The notes: generated by a model from the letters alone, not told the origin. A stretch of DNA of 64,000 nucleotides from Seohaeicola saemankumensis (GCF_021021435.1 NZ_JAINWI010000005.1:248001-312000), one strand, 5' to 3'; shown: positions 35,580 to 44,678, numbered from the stretch's first letter. Numbers and translations are program-made.

Positions 35580-35610
35580 AACATGGGACCTCCAGCTACT
35601 AGAGGTTCAA
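35580..35610 (-). promoter_or_regulatory. MerR-type promoter of the permease gene
   Basis: Minus-strand TTGAAC (35605-35610) and CATGTT (35580-35585) are separated by 19 bases. The spacer holds the imperfect dyad ACCTC-tAG-tag-CTg-GAGGT (35588-35606). This long-spacer, dyad-filled structure is the signature of MerR-family metal-responsive promoters. Transcription would start about 18 bases before the permease ATG. Confidence 0.7.
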
Positions 35611-35616
35611 GAGGTT

Positions 35617-35967
35617 TCAGAGATTTTTTAGTAACAGGCCGCTCAGCCCGTCCCGGGCGCGCCGCGCACCATCGCACGGCGAATCTTGGGCAGCGCGAAT
35701 TCGCGCGTTTTCGTGATAGTCGATGATGCTGAACAGCGCGCCTGTCGCGTCGAAGAGAAAGACACCGGCGGTGTGGTCCTTGGTGTAGTCGCCGCCCTCG
35801 AGTGCGACTTTCTCGTAGAACACCCGAAAACCTTCCGCCGCCCGTGCGATTTGCGCGCGCTCTCCCGTCCAGCGTCGGATCTGGGGATGGAAATAACCGA
35901 CATGCTCGGCCATCGCCGCGGTGGTATCCCAGTACGGATCGACCGGGATGAACACGGTGTTGAGCAT
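35617..35967 (-). pseudogene. SCO1/SenC copper chaperone, N-terminal half missing
   Basis: It reads VFIPVDPYWDTTAAMAEHV, VGYFHPQIRRWTGE, then FYEKVALEGGDYTKDHTAGV, the second half of a SCO1-family protein with its His ligand DHTAG. The first half, with the membrane anchor and the CxxxC copper site, is absent. The frame also slips near the end (DYHENAR continues best in another frame as FALPKIRRAMV). It joins directly onto the PCuAC gene, so a deletion fused the two. Confidence 0.75.
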
Positions 35968-35980
35968 TTTCGCTGCCGCA

Positions 35981-36439
35981 TCAGTCCGCCGGACCCCGTG
36001 CCGCCATGCTGCGGATCGGCACTTCGACGGTAATCTCCTCGCCATCTGCAAGGATCAGCGACAGCGTGAAGCTCTCGCCCTCGATCATCGGGCGCTGGAG
36101 GTCCATGAGCATCACATGCAGCCCGCCGGGTTCCAAAGCCACTGTCTCACCGGCGGCGATCTCGACTTGTTCCAAATGCGACATCCGGTTCACCCCCTGC
36201 GCGTCGGTGGTGCTGGTATGGATCATGGGCATCATCGCAAGGTCGGTGCGCAGCCCCGTCACCGTCACCAGCGCGTCGCCCGTATTTTGCAGGCGCATGT
36301 AGGCCACGCCGGGACGGCTTGTCCCGATCGAGGCGCGCGACCACGCGCCCTCGATCACTACTGCGTCGCCGCTGGCAAGCACGGGCGGCGCTACGGTCAG
36401 CAGGACAAGGGCTATTGTGGTCGATGCAAGTGTTTTCAT
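35981..36439 (-). CDS. PCuAC-family periplasmic copper chaperone
   Basis: A 152-residue secreted protein (signal ending near PPVLASGD). The H(M)x10Mx21HxM site is visible: MMPMIHTSTTDAQGVNRMSHLE followed by the GGLHVMLMDLQRPM block. PCuAC proteins deliver Cu(I) to cytochrome oxidase CuA, usually together with SCO1, here broken next door. The ATG of MKTLASTTIA is preferred. It is probably driven by the MerR-type promoter at 36624-36654. Confidence 0.9.
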   Translation of the reverse strand: MKTLASTTIALVLLTVAPPVLASGDAVVIEGAWSRASIGTSRPGVAYMRLQNTGDALVTVTGLRTDLAMMPMIHTSTTDAQGVNRMSHLEQVEIAAGETVALEPGGLHVMLMDLQRPMIEGESFTLSLILADGEEITVEVPIRSMAARGPAD

Positions 36440-36752
36440 TTTCTTGGTCTCCAATTCATTGGGCGCGTCCGCTCACGAGCCTGATCCGCGCATGTTGCCC
36501 GAAATCCTGAAGATCAGCTCTGGCAGCGTCCCGCCATGTGACGCCCTGCGGACGGTGTGCGCGCAGAAGTGCGTGGTTGCTTTCATCTGGCGTCCATGTC
36601 GGGTCAGTCTTGACTTTGGTCGCTGCTTACAAGCTACAGTCGGTAGAGGTTCAAGCTCTTTTTGCACGAGCGACAGACGCTGACGCATTCGTGAAGCCTT
36701 GTTGATCGCCGCGACGAAACCTACAAATGCTGCAGTAAACAGGAGGCTTTTC
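36440..36752. other. Divergent control region between PCuAC and MerR genes
   Basis: A 313-base region containing the leftward MerR-type promoter at 36624-36654 and the AGGAGG ribosome site of merR. A leftward open frame of 37 codons (from about 36586) lies in the leader but lacks a convincing ribosome site. Confidence 0.5.
36624..36654 (-). promoter_or_regulatory. MerR-type promoter facing the PCuAC gene
   Basis: Minus-strand TTGAAC (36649-36654) and TAAGCA (36624-36629) with a 19-base spacer. The spacer carries CTAC-N5-GTAG at its centre. The -35 and first six spacer bases match the permease promoter exactly (TTGAACCTCTA), pointing to one regulator, most simply the MerR protein encoded 99 bases away on the other strand. 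Confidence 0.65.
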
Positions 36753-37178
36753 ATGCTCACGATCGGCACGCTGGCCAAACGCACCGGGACCAAGGTCCAG
36801 ACGGTCCGCTACTACGAACAGGTCGGGCTTTTGCCGGAACCAGACCGAACCGAGGGCGGGCAACGTCGGTATGGCGACAGCGATCTCGACCGGCTCGCCT
36901 TCATCCGGCATGCGCGGCAGCTTGGTTTCACGCTCGAAGCGATCCGCGAACTGTTGGATCTTTCCGACAACCCGAACCGGTCATGCGAAGATGTGGATCG
37001 CATCGCGCATCACCAGTTGAAGGAGGTCGAGGTCCGGATCACCAGACTGGAAGCCCTGCGCAAGGAACTCACGCGGATGCTTGGCGAATGCAGCGGCGAT
37101 ACTGTCGCAGACTGTCGGGTTCTCGAGGTTCTGCGCGATCACGCGGCCTGCCTGACGGATCACGGGCAGGGCGCTTGA
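36753..37178 (+). CDS. MerR-family heavy-metal-responsive regulator
   Basis: A 141-residue activator. The N-terminal winged helix (LTIGTLAKRTGTKVQTVRYYEQVGLLPEP, of which TVRYYEQVGLLP is the hallmark) is followed by a dimerisation helix. The C-terminal metal loop has Cys in SCEDVDRIAHHQ, GECSGDTVADCRV and DHAACL. The Cys spacing is nearer to Zn/Cd/Pb-type sensors than to CueR, but this is uncertain. AGGAGG precedes the start. Confidence 0.9.
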   Translation: MLTIGTLAKRTGTKVQTVRYYEQVGLLPEPDRTEGGQRRYGDSDLDRLAFIRHARQLGFTLEAIRELLDLSDNPNRSCEDVDRIAHHQLKEVEVRITRLEALRKELTRMLGECSGDTVADCRVLEVLRDHAACLTDHGQGA

Positions 37179-37362
37179 GGAATCCGGCATCGTCGCGCGA
37201 CCTGTTGGCGGCACATGATGACTTCTGCTTTAGCAGATTGGTCAAGAGTATTTCGCTTGCGAGGCGAAAGTCCGGTATCCGTCTTTCCGAATATGGCCGG
37301 AGCACTCACTTGTTCCGCCCGGAGTCACCGCTTAGCGAATTCTGATCTGAAGCGCACAGGCA

Positions 37363-37893
37363 TGGACTTGCGCGGCTTTTATGAAGAGCGTTTAGCTCAC
37401 TTCCCGCACCTTTCGCCCGAAGGCGATGGGGCTCTGGAAGCCAGGCGATGAATGTCGCCTGACGGGGTTATAGAAACCGTCGATGTATCTGGCGATGGCG
37501 TTTTCGGCCTGCTGGCGGGATTGCCACGCGACCGGCCAGATCAGCCCCGACTTGATGGTCGACACGTCAACGCAATGACACGCAGTCAATCGTAGCATGG
37601 GTCAGGCCATCAAGCTGCAATACCACATTCACAGTCATAGCCGTTCCCGCGCCCGCTTTTCGAGAACTGGGTGCCGTGTTTGCCTCACTGGCATGGCGTT
37701 CCTGGCTCAGCCAACCTGTCAGCGTCGATGCCCCGATACCATGATCCTCCGCGATCTCCCGCCGCGTCCGACCACTTGTCAGTGCCCGCCGGACCGCTTC
37801 ACACCGAAACTCCGGCGTGGATCTGTTTCCGTTTCCCATAGAGCACCTCCTGGTTCCTCAGTTGGTGCTCTCTACATTCCCCGGGCAAGTCCA
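37363..37893 (-). mobile_element. Internally deleted IS3-family insertion sequence
   Basis: A 531-base remnant. Terminal inverted repeats match: TGGACTTGCGCGG at the left end and TGGACTTGCCCGG (complement) at the right. Inside, the right part encodes the start of an OrfA transposase (NGNRSTPEFRCEAVRRAL, RREIAEDHGIGASTLTGWL). The left part encodes only the end of an OrfB integrase (YIDGFYNPVRRHSSPGFQS and FGRKVREVS). About 600-700 bases, including the DDE core, are missing, so it cannot move by itself. No target duplication is visible. Confidence 0.8.
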
Positions 37894-37924
37894 AGTGATG
37901 GAAAGAAGCATTAAGCCGTAGCTT

Positions 37925-38098
37925 CTTGATGCTCTGACGGCTGCGATCGAAGACCAGTTGTCAGGCATGGACCAAAGTTTCGATCCGGTCATCGAGTATG
38001 GCCACTCCGATTGGTGGATGAATCAAGATGCCTCATCTGACTTTGGCTACCGGAAGGCTGCGGCGATGGAACAGGCTAAATCGACGTCATGTGCGTGA
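37925..38098 (+). pseudogene. Possible 3' fragment of an unknown gene beside the IS remnant
   Basis: A 57-codon open stretch without its own start begins 31 bases after the IS right end. It reads LDALTAAIEDQLSGMDQSF, then PVIEYGHSDWWMNQDASSDFG and RKAAAMEQAK to a stop. Composition and third-base bias look coding. No family was recognised. It may be the tail of a gene cut by the element. Confidence 0.3.
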
Positions 38099-38221
38099 AA
38101 AATAGCTCTATATCAATTGGATAATCGAGTGTGTGCCTGAGGAGTAGAATCTGGGCAAAGTGACCAATACGGTCCTCTGCTGCCAAGCTTTCCAAACATG
38201 TTTTCTGGCACAGGCGAAAGC

Positions 38222-39241
38222 CTACCCTGAGAACCGCGGTCTTGTGTGGTTTGCGAACCATACCAGCGACAGCATCACGGGCACCTCGACGAGAACGCCG
38301 ACCACTGTGACAAGCGCCGCACCAGAGTTCAGTCCGAACAGGCCGATCGCTACGGCGACTGCAAGTTCGAAGAAATTTGATGTGCCGATCAACGCGCAGG
38401 GGGCAGCGACATTGTGCGGAACCTTCCAGCGCCATGCCCAGAAATAGGCGATAGCGAAGATGCCATAGGACTGGATCAAAATGGGCGTTGCAAGCAGCAC
38501 GATCAGGAACGGGTTTTTGAGGATCACGTTCCCTTGAAACCCGAACAGAAGCACGACTGTCAGTAAAAGACCCAGAACCGATGCAGGCTTGATCCGTGCG
38601 GTAAAGCCCGCCACGGTCGCTTCGCCACCTTTCCGCATCAGGCGCGACCGTGTGATTGCGCCTGCGATCAGAGGTAACACGACATAGAGCACAACCGACA
38701 GAACCAGCGTTTCCCAGGGCACGGATAGCTCGGTCATGCCCAGAAGCAGGGCCACAATCGGCGCAAAGGCGAAAACCATGATCACATCGTTGAGAGACAC
38801 CTGCACCAGCGTGTAATTGGGATCGCCCTTGGTCAGTTGCGACCAGACAAAGACCATTGCCGTGCATGGAGCCGCGCCCAAAAGGATCAGTCCCGCAATG
38901 TACTGCCCTGCATCGGCAGGGTCGATCAGACCGGTGAAGATGTAGTTGAAAAACAGCACGCCCAGTGCGGCCATGGTAAAGGGTTTGATCAACCAGTTGA
39001 CCACAAGCGTGATGACCAGCCCTTTCGGGCGCTCTCCCACGCGGCCAAGCGCGCTGAAATCCACGGCGACCATCATCGGATAGACCATCGCCCAGATCAG
39101 AACGGCCACGACAAGATTGACCGATGCATATTCGAGCGAAGCCAGCAGCCCGAATACGCTGGGAAGTAGCGTAGCAAAGAAGATCCCCGTTGCAATGCAA
39201 AGGAACACCCAAAGCGAGAGGAAGCGTTCAAAACCCGTCAT
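38222..39241 (-). CDS. ACR3-family arsenite efflux permease
   Basis: A 339-residue transporter with about ten membrane helices, exporting As(III). The conserved Cys lies in [20 protein letters not shown] near residue 117; [17 protein letters not shown] and [21 protein letters not shown] are family blocks. It starts 3 bases after the stop of arsR, forming an arsR-acr3 operon. No arsenate reductase gene is adjacent. A second long leftward frame through this gene is a shadow. Confidence 0.93.
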   Translation of the reverse strand: MTGFERFLSLWVFLCIATGIFFATLLPSVFGLLASLEYASVNLVVAVLIWAMVYPMMVAVDFSALGRVGERPKGLVITLVVNWLIKPFTMAALGVLFFNYIFTGLIDPADAGQYIAGLILLGAAPCTAMVFVWSQLTKGDPNYTLVQVSLNDVIMVFAFAPIVALLLGMTELSVPWETLVLSVVLYVVLPLIAGAITRSRLMRKGGEATVAGFTARIKPASVLGLLLTVVLLFGFQGNVILKNPFLIVLLATPILIQSYGIFAIAYFWAWRWKVPHNVAAPCALIGTSNFFELAVAVAIGLFGLNSGAALVTVVGVLVEVPVMLSLVWFANHTRPRFSG

Positions 39242-39244
39242 GGT

Positions 39245-39580
39245 TCAGCCTGTTCGATCGAGGGTAAGGCTGGGCGGTGAGTCATGGTGGTTTGCCTGCA
39301 GGTCCGCAAGCAACATCGCAAGCGGGGCCAGTGCTTGGGGGATAGTCGCATAGCAGATGCGTGGCGGGTCTATCTGGCCTTCGATCAGGCCTGCCGCCTT
39401 GAGAATCCGCAAATGTTCAGACACGGTCGATTGCGCCAGCCCGACCGAATCGACAATGTCGCCACCGATACAGCCGGGGGTCACGCGCAACAGTCGCAGG
39501 ATTCGCAAACGCGCGGGATGGGCCAGTGCCTTGGCCAGTTGTGCGATCCTTTCGTCATTGCGTGAATCGGTGTCTTGCAA
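39245..39580 (-). CDS. arsR: ArsR-family repressor of the arsenite pump
   Basis: A 111-residue winged-helix repressor (LAKALAHPARLRILRLLRVT, GLAQSTVSEHLRILKAAGLI). The Cys in RVTPGCIGGDI before the recognition helix and the Cys in RICYATI could form an As(III) site, placed differently from the classical ELCVCDL. It is first in the operon with ACR3. An inverted repeat lies 33 bases upstream. Confidence 0.92.
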   Translation of the reverse strand: MQDTDSRNDERIAQLAKALAHPARLRILRLLRVTPGCIGGDIVDSVGLAQSTVSEHLRILKAAGLIEGQIDPPRICYATIPQALAPLAMLLADLQANHHDSPPSLTLDRTG

Positions 39581-39980
39581 AGACTACTCTCCGTCCGGAC
39601 TGACACATGGTTAATCGTCGATAGACGATACACCAGTATCGCGCAACGCATGTCATTCTTGGTCGAAGGGCTAATCAAGCGCGGGGCTTACTGTGATGCA
39701 GGAGATCGGAACATGTTTTATGCGGTTCAGATTTGTGGGAGAGCTATAAAAATACTGTTTATAGCCAGATTGTTGAATGCAGATATCAACAACGGGTATG
39801 GGCTTCTGTCCGGCAATATCACAAACTGCCATTTCCGAATGATGAAGCCCCTCTTGACGGGGTCGGTTGCAACAGAAACATACCGGCCAGCATTACGTCG
39901 CAAAACATCCCGAGGCGGGAATCGGGTCCAACTGCCGGGAACGGCGCGTTCCGATCTCACGTTTCCCTGAGGAGAAATCC
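39581..39980. other. Divergent regulatory region between arsR and the decarboxylase
   Basis: A 400-base gap. Near arsR it holds the dyad ATCGTC-N4-GACGAT (39614-39629), a likely ArsR operator. Near the middle it holds the AT-rich dyad CTATAAA-N7-TTTATAG (39744-39764). The decarboxylase ribosome site AGGAGA ends the region. No gene is supported in it. Confidence 0.5.
39614..39629. promoter_or_regulatory. Likely ArsR operator
   Basis: Inverted repeat ATCGTC-GATA-GACGAT located 33 bases before the arsR start. Its size, symmetry and position fit ArsR/SmtB-type autoregulation. Confidence 0.5.
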
Positions 39981-42272
39981 ATGAAATTCCGCTTTCCCAT
40001 CGTGATCATCGACGAAGACTTCCGTTCTGAAAACTCATCGGGCCTTGGTATCCGCGCCATGGCTGAAGCCATCGAGCAGGAAGGGTTCGAGGTGCTGGGT
40101 GTGACCAGCTATGGTGATCTGTCCAAGTTTGCGCAGCAACAGTCGCGGGCCAGTGCTTTTGTGCTGTCTATCGACGATGAGGAATTCAGCCCCGGTCCTG
40201 ATCTTGACCCTGCGGTTCTGAACCTGCGTAGCTTTATCGAGGAAGTGCGGTGGAAGAACGCCGATGTGCCGATCTATGTCTACGGCGAGACGAAAACCAG
40301 CCGCCACCTGCCCAATGATATCCTGCGCGAATTGCACGGCTTCATCCATATGTTCGAGGATACGCCGGAATTTGTTGCCAAACACATCATCCGCGAGGCG
40401 AAATCATATCTCGAAGGTATCCAGCCGCCGTTTTTCAAAGCGCTGCTGGATTATGCCGAGGACGGGTCCTATTCGTGGCACTGCCCCGGCCATTCCGGCG
40501 GCGTTGCTTTCCTGAAATCACCGATCGGGCAAATGTATCACCAGTTCTACGGCGAGAACATGCTGCGTGCAGATGTCTGCAACTCGGTCGAGGAACTGGG
40601 CCAGCTACTGGATCACAACGGTGCCATCGGTGCGTCCGAGCGCAATGCGGCGCGTATCTTCAATGCCGATCATTGCTTTTTCGTGACGAACGGCACCTCG
40701 ACCTCGAACAAGATGGTCTGGCACCATACGGTGGCCCCCGGTGATGTGGTTGTGGTGGATCGCAACTGCCACAAATCCATCTTGCACAGCATCATCATGA
40801 CGGGCGCTGTGCCGGTCTTTTTGAAACCCACGCGCAACCATTGGGGCATTATCGGCCCGATCCAGCAAAGCGCCTTCGAGGTCGAGGCGATCAAGGCCAA
40901 GATCCGCGCTAATCCGCTGCTGGCGGGCGTCGACGCGGATACCGTCAAGCCGCGCATCATGACGCTGACGCAATCGACCTATGACGGGGTGCTTTACAAC
41001 ACCGAAACCATCAAGGGGTTGCTGGATGGTTATGTGGACAACCTGCACTTTGACGAAGCGTGGCTGCCGCATGCCTCGTTTCATCCGTTCTACGGCAATT
41101 TCCATTCGATGGGGCGCAAAAGGGCGCGCCCCAAACATTCGGTGACCTATGCGACCCAATCCCTTCACAAGCTGCTCGCAGGCATAAGTCAGGCCAGCCA
41201 TGTCCTGGTGCAGGACAGTCAGGATACCCCGCTGGACCGGCATTTGTTCAACGAAGCCTATCTGATGCACACCTCGACCAGCCCGCAATACAGCATCATT
41301 GCAAGCTGCGATGTCGCCGCCGCCATGATGGAGCCGCCGGGCGGCACCGCTCTGGTCGAGGAAAGCATCGAAGAGTCGCTCGATTTCCGCCGCGCAATGC
41401 GGAAGATCGACGAGGAATACGGCGACGACGACTGGTGGTTCAAGGTCTGGGGGCCGGAGGAGCTGAGCGAGGAAGGCATAGGGCTGACCAAGGATTGGGT
41501 GCTCAAACGTACCGATGCCGATGGCGTGCAACCCTCGGACGGGGAAGACAGTTGGCACGGTTTCGGCGATATGGCCCCCGGCTTCAACATGCTGGACCCG
41601 ATCAAGGCCACGATCATCACGCCGGGCCTCAATCTGGACGGGCGTTTTGAAGACACGGGTATTCCCGCGTCGATCGTCACGAAATACCTTGCCGAGCACG
41701 GTGTCGTGGTCGAGAAAACCGGCCTTTACAGTTTTTTCATCATGTTCACCATCGGCATTACCAAAGGCCGCTGGAATACGCTTCTGACCGCGCTGCAACA
41801 GTTCAAGGACGATCACGCCAAGAACCAGCCGATTTGGCGCGCAATGCCGGAATTCTGTGCCAAGCAGCCGTGCTATGAAAACATGGGCCTGCGCGATCTC
41901 TGCGAGCAGGTGCACCGCCAATACGCCAAATACGACGTGGCGATCCTGTCGACAGAAATGTATCTGAGCGATCTGACCCCCGCGATGAAACCCAGCGACG
42001 CCTATGCCCATATCGCGCGGCGCAGCACAGAGCGCGTGCCGATCGACCAGTTGGAAGGGCGGATCACCACGAGCCTTGTGACACCCTATCCGCCGGGTAT
42101 CCCCCTGCTGATCCCCGGTGAGGTGTTCAACCGCAAGATCGTGGACTACCTCAAGTTCAACCGTGAATTTGCCCGCGAATGCCCCGGATTCGAAACCGAT
42201 ATCCATGGTCTGGTGCAGGAAAAGGGCGAGGATGGCGAGATGCATTATTTCGCCGATTGCGTGGCGGGCTAG
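39981..42272 (+). CDS. Biodegradative Orn/Lys/Arg decarboxylase (fold-type I)
   Basis: A 763-residue PLP decarboxylase in the size class of AdiA/CadA/SpeF. The N-terminal wing (IVIIDEDFRSENSSGLGIRA, IYVYGETKTSRHLP) is a response-regulator-like domain. The core has the SWHCPGHSGGVAFLKS block and the Schiff-base Lys at about residue 397 in ATQSLHKLLAGISQASH. A C-terminal domain follows. It decarboxylates a basic amino acid to a polyamine or agmatine, consuming a proton. Which substrate is used cannot be told by eye. Start after GAGGAGAAATCC. Confidence 0.92.
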   Translation: MKFRFPIVIIDEDFRSENSSGLGIRAMAEAIEQEGFEVLGVTSYGDLSKFAQQQSRASAFVLSIDDEEFSPGPDLDPAVLNLRSFIEEVRWKNADVPIYVYGETKTSRHLPNDILRELHGFIHMFEDTPEFVAKHIIREAKSYLEGIQPPFFKALLDYAEDGSYSWHCPGHSGGVAFLKSPIGQMYHQFYGENMLRADVCNSVEELGQLLDHNGAIGASERNAARIFNADHCFFVTNGTSTSNKMVWHHTVAPGDVVVVDRNCHKSILHSIIMTGAVPVFLKPTRNHWGIIGPIQQSAFEVEAIKAKIRANPLLAGVDADTVKPRIMTLTQSTYDGVLYNTETIKGLLDGYVDNLHFDEAWLPHASFHPFYGNFHSMGRKRARPKHSVTYATQSLHKLLAGISQASHVLVQDSQDTPLDRHLFNEAYLMHTSTSPQYSIIASCDVAAAMMEPPGGTALVEESIEESLDFRRAMRKIDEEYGDDDWWFKVWGPEELSEEGIGLTKDWVLKRTDADGVQPSDGEDSWHGFGDMAPGFNMLDPIKATIITPGLNLDGRFEDTGIPASIVTKYLAEHGVVVEKTGLYSFFIMFTIGITKGRWNTLLTALQQFKDDHAKNQPIWRAMPEFCAKQPCYENMGLRDLCEQVHRQYAKYDVAILSTEMYLSDLTPAMKPSDAYAHIARRSTERVPIDQLEGRITTSLVTPYPPGIPLLIPGEVFNRKIVDYLKFNREFARECPGFETDIHGLVQEKGEDGEMHYFADCVAG

Positions 42273-42298
42273 CCCGTTACCGGATCGTTGAACAAGGA

Positions 42299-43321
42299 TC
42301 AGGCCCCGCAGATGGATTGCAGCCGCAGCCAGTCGCCATCTGACAGCAAGGGTTGCGGCGGCGCGCTGGCGAATGGGTCGGCCTCGATCAGGGTGATCGT
42401 CTTCTCGCCTGTCGGGTCCAGCGCATAAGCATAGGGCGTGGCGCGCACCGACAGGCGTTCGAACCCTGCCTTGAGGGCGGCATCCGACACGGGCAGCGGC
42501 GCGGTGGTCAGCAGCGTTTCGGCATAGGCGCGCAGGGTCGCGTCGGGCAGGGTGCCGGTGGTCAGCATACGGAAACTGGCGCTGATGCCGCCCCAGCGCA
42601 GCAAACGGCCCAGGGGGTCGCTATCGGCAGCGCGCTGTTGCTCGGCAATGACATAGCCAGCCAGCACATCGGGTTCCTCGAAATCCTCGACCAAGCCGCG
42701 CCCGATCAGCATGATCCGTCCGGGCAGGCGCACCGTGTCGCGCAGCCCGCTGCGGATCACGATCAGGGCATTGCGGCGGCCATCGGTATCGGGCAGGCGG
42801 GCTGACAGCTTTTGAAGCACCTGCAACCCTTCGGGCGCGACGCAAGGAAGGCCGGTCACGCGCTCCAGATGGGTCATCAGCGCGCGGCCCAGATCCTCGC
42901 GCTTGACGTCGGGCACAAGATTGATCGTGTGGTTCATCATCGCGCCGGGTAGCCAGAACACCGCAAGCAGGGCGACAAGGGTGACCGAGCCGAACAGCCC
43001 CATCCCCCGCAAACGCCCCGGACGCGGGCGCCGCCGCGCGACGGCGGTTCGCAGCTTCTCGATGGCGGCGATCATCTCGGCTTCGGCCAGTTCCAGCGTT
43101 TCCGACGGATCACCGTCGGGATGATAGATGGCGGGGGTCTCGTCAGGATTGGCCCGCGCGATAGCGGCCAGCGACCAATGGGTCAGGGGGCGGTCTTGCA
43201 GGTCCGAAATCACCAGCGTCGCCTCGCCGATCGAGACAATCACCTCGCGCCGCTGCTCCTCGGGCGAGGCACGCCAGAGGGCGGAGGCCTCAAGCCGTTG
43301 ATACTCCTGCAATGCCGTCAT
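42299..43321 (-). CDS. Membrane protein resembling an M48 metalloprotease without its catalytic motif
   Basis: A 340-residue hypothetical protein. Residues 1-105 are soluble and charged; one transmembrane helix lies near 107-128 (GLFGSVTLVALLAVFWLPGAMM); the rest is extracytoplasmic. RLPGRIMLIGRGLVEDFEEPDVLAGYVIAEQQRAADSDPL follows the M48 pattern (product-side GRxxxxxGLVE, then VIAHExxH and DPL). The HExxH residues are replaced by AEQQRA, so no zinc site remains. Possibly a regulatory pseudoprotease. Confidence 0.65.
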   Translation of the reverse strand: MTALQEYQRLEASALWRASPEEQRREVIVSIGEATLVISDLQDRPLTHWSLAAIARANPDETPAIYHPDGDPSETLELAEAEMIAAIEKLRTAVARRRPRPGRLRGMGLFGSVTLVALLAVFWLPGAMMNHTINLVPDVKREDLGRALMTHLERVTGLPCVAPEGLQVLQKLSARLPDTDGRRNALIVIRSGLRDTVRLPGRIMLIGRGLVEDFEEPDVLAGYVIAEQQRAADSDPLGRLLRWGGISASFRMLTTGTLPDATLRAYAETLLTTAPLPVSDAALKAGFERLSVRATPYAYALDPTGEKTITLIEADPFASAPPQPLLSDGDWLRLQSICGA

Positions 43322-43667
43322 GAATGGGGCTGCCCTGCCTCTGTTTGCGCGAGTTTAGCATGAGGTTGGGCGGGGCGGTAGTGGGGAAGAGGGGCCGCTC
43401 CGGGGCATGTCCCACGATGGGAAATTTTTTGGATCGTTTGGGATCAAGGGGGCGGGCGCGTGTTAGGGAAATTTTAACGGTTGGGAGGTGCTTGTCTAGA
43501 GTGATCACTTTCTTACACGCAGGAAAATCTGAAAGAAAATGAAGCCACTCTCAACAAAATTAACCTTGTGTGCAGATTTGACGTGTATCCCGTGCAAAAA
43601 GTTTATTGACAAAACTTTCTTTCAAAGCACCCTCTTATTAGTGAATTTTTAAAAGTGGAGTGTTTGG
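43322..43667. other. AT-rich leader of the DUF4238-like gene
   Basis: The left half is normal GC-rich sequence with G runs. From about 43500 the composition drops sharply. An inverted repeat AAAGTTT-N7-AAACTTT (43598-43618) overlaps TTGACA at 43605-43610, which could be a -35 element covered by an operator. The -10 is not clear. No other gene is supported. Confidence 0.45.
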
Positions 43668-44678
43668 TTGGCTGGAAATCGTCAGCATCATGTTTGGCAG
43701 TTGCTTCAACGCGGTTTTGGTGAGAAGCGCGGCAAAGATCATCATATTTGGACTTATATGAAGGGTGTGGCTCCTAAACGAACAGTGACACGCCTATTTG
43801 GTTTTGAGAAGCATTTCTATGGAGACAAAGGATCACTTGCTGATGAGGTGATAACCGATTTTGAGAATCGAATGCAAAGTGAGGTTCAGGAATTTCGGAA
43901 TTTGCCTCATGGATCCGAAATTGACTCAAAAACAATCGCCAGCCTAATTGGACATCTGGAAACACGGACTTCATTTTTGAGAAAAGACTCGTCAATGCGG
44001 CTGCAAAGATTAGTTGGTGGATGGGTCAAGTCTTCAAAAAGTGCAGAAAAATTGAGAAAGGCGATGGTTTCCTATTTAGAAGACAATCCGGCGGAATTGG
44101 AAAAGTTTTTTGGTAAGTCCTTTGTTCCTCCGGATAGACGAGAGCACTACAAGAGTTTGGTAATTTGGGCCATCGGCAAGATGCCTGATGATGATATAGT
44201 TAGATCCATGGAGGGAGGTATAGATAAGATTTTTGCGATTTCGGAGAGGTTTCCTGACATTATAAGGCAAGCTCAGAATGAAATCCTTAGTCGAAGTTTG
44301 GATGAAGAGTTTCGCACTCAATCACATTTAGATCGCAGATATCATATATTTCGCTCAAATCTAGAAAAATTTATATTACCAGATACTACGTTGGCATTTG
44401 TAAAGAAAGAAGGTGCTTCACCATTTTCTCAAAAGTCAGACAAGATTGAGTGTGTGATCCTTCCAATTTCGTCGACTGTTGCAATAATTGGTGGTTCTTC
44501 AGACAGGCAAGACTACACTGTAAAAACTATGAACAGAATTCTGGCCGGCTGTGCATTTGAAGCCTTTTTAGCAGAGGAGCGGTGTCAGCAGTTCCAAAGT
44601 CTGACAAAGCGTATTGGAAAATATGCAAGACTGCTTAGTGATAACGAGCTTAGAAAGCTAGCAAATTTTACCTACTAG
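43668..44678 (+). CDS. DUF4238-like protein on an AT-rich islet
   Basis: A 336-residue soluble protein that begins at TTG seven bases after GGAG. The N-terminus (RQHHVWQLLQRGFGEKRGKD, then HIWTYMKG) matches the start of DUF4238 proteins, where HH, LLRGF and a following W/Y are conserved. The middle is helical and charged. The gene is about 40 percent GC by eye, with many AGA, ATA and TTA codons, against roughly 60 percent around it, so it is recently acquired. Function of the family is unknown; some members lie near defence genes. Confidence 0.65.
   Translation: MAGNRQHHVWQLLQRGFGEKRGKDHHIWTYMKGVAPKRTVTRLFGFEKHFYGDKGSLADEVITDFENRMQSEVQEFRNLPHGSEIDSKTIASLIGHLETRTSFLRKDSSMRLQRLVGGWVKSSKSAEKLRKAMVSYLEDNPAELEKFFGKSFVPPDRREHYKSLVIWAIGKMPDDDIVRSMEGGIDKIFAISERFPDIIRQAQNEILSRSLDEEFRTQSHLDRRYHIFRSNLEKFILPDTTLAFVKKEGASPFSQKSDKIECVILPISSTVAIIGGSSDRQDYTVKTMNRILAGCAFEAFLAEERCQQFQSLTKRIGKYARLLSDNELRKLANFTY

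Noticed and set aside
36473-36793. 106-codon leftward frame over the MerR-type promoter
   Set aside because: It overlaps the merR start and the presumed promoter, lacks a ribosome site and has no recognisable product.
38076-39212. 378-codon leftward frame through the ACR3 gene
   Set aside because: Same strand but different frame from the well-supported arsenite pump, with no family features; a shadow.
40605-42245. 546-codon open frame on the minus strand
   Set aside because: Antisense to the decarboxylase, without recognisable domains or a ribosome site; a codon-bias shadow.
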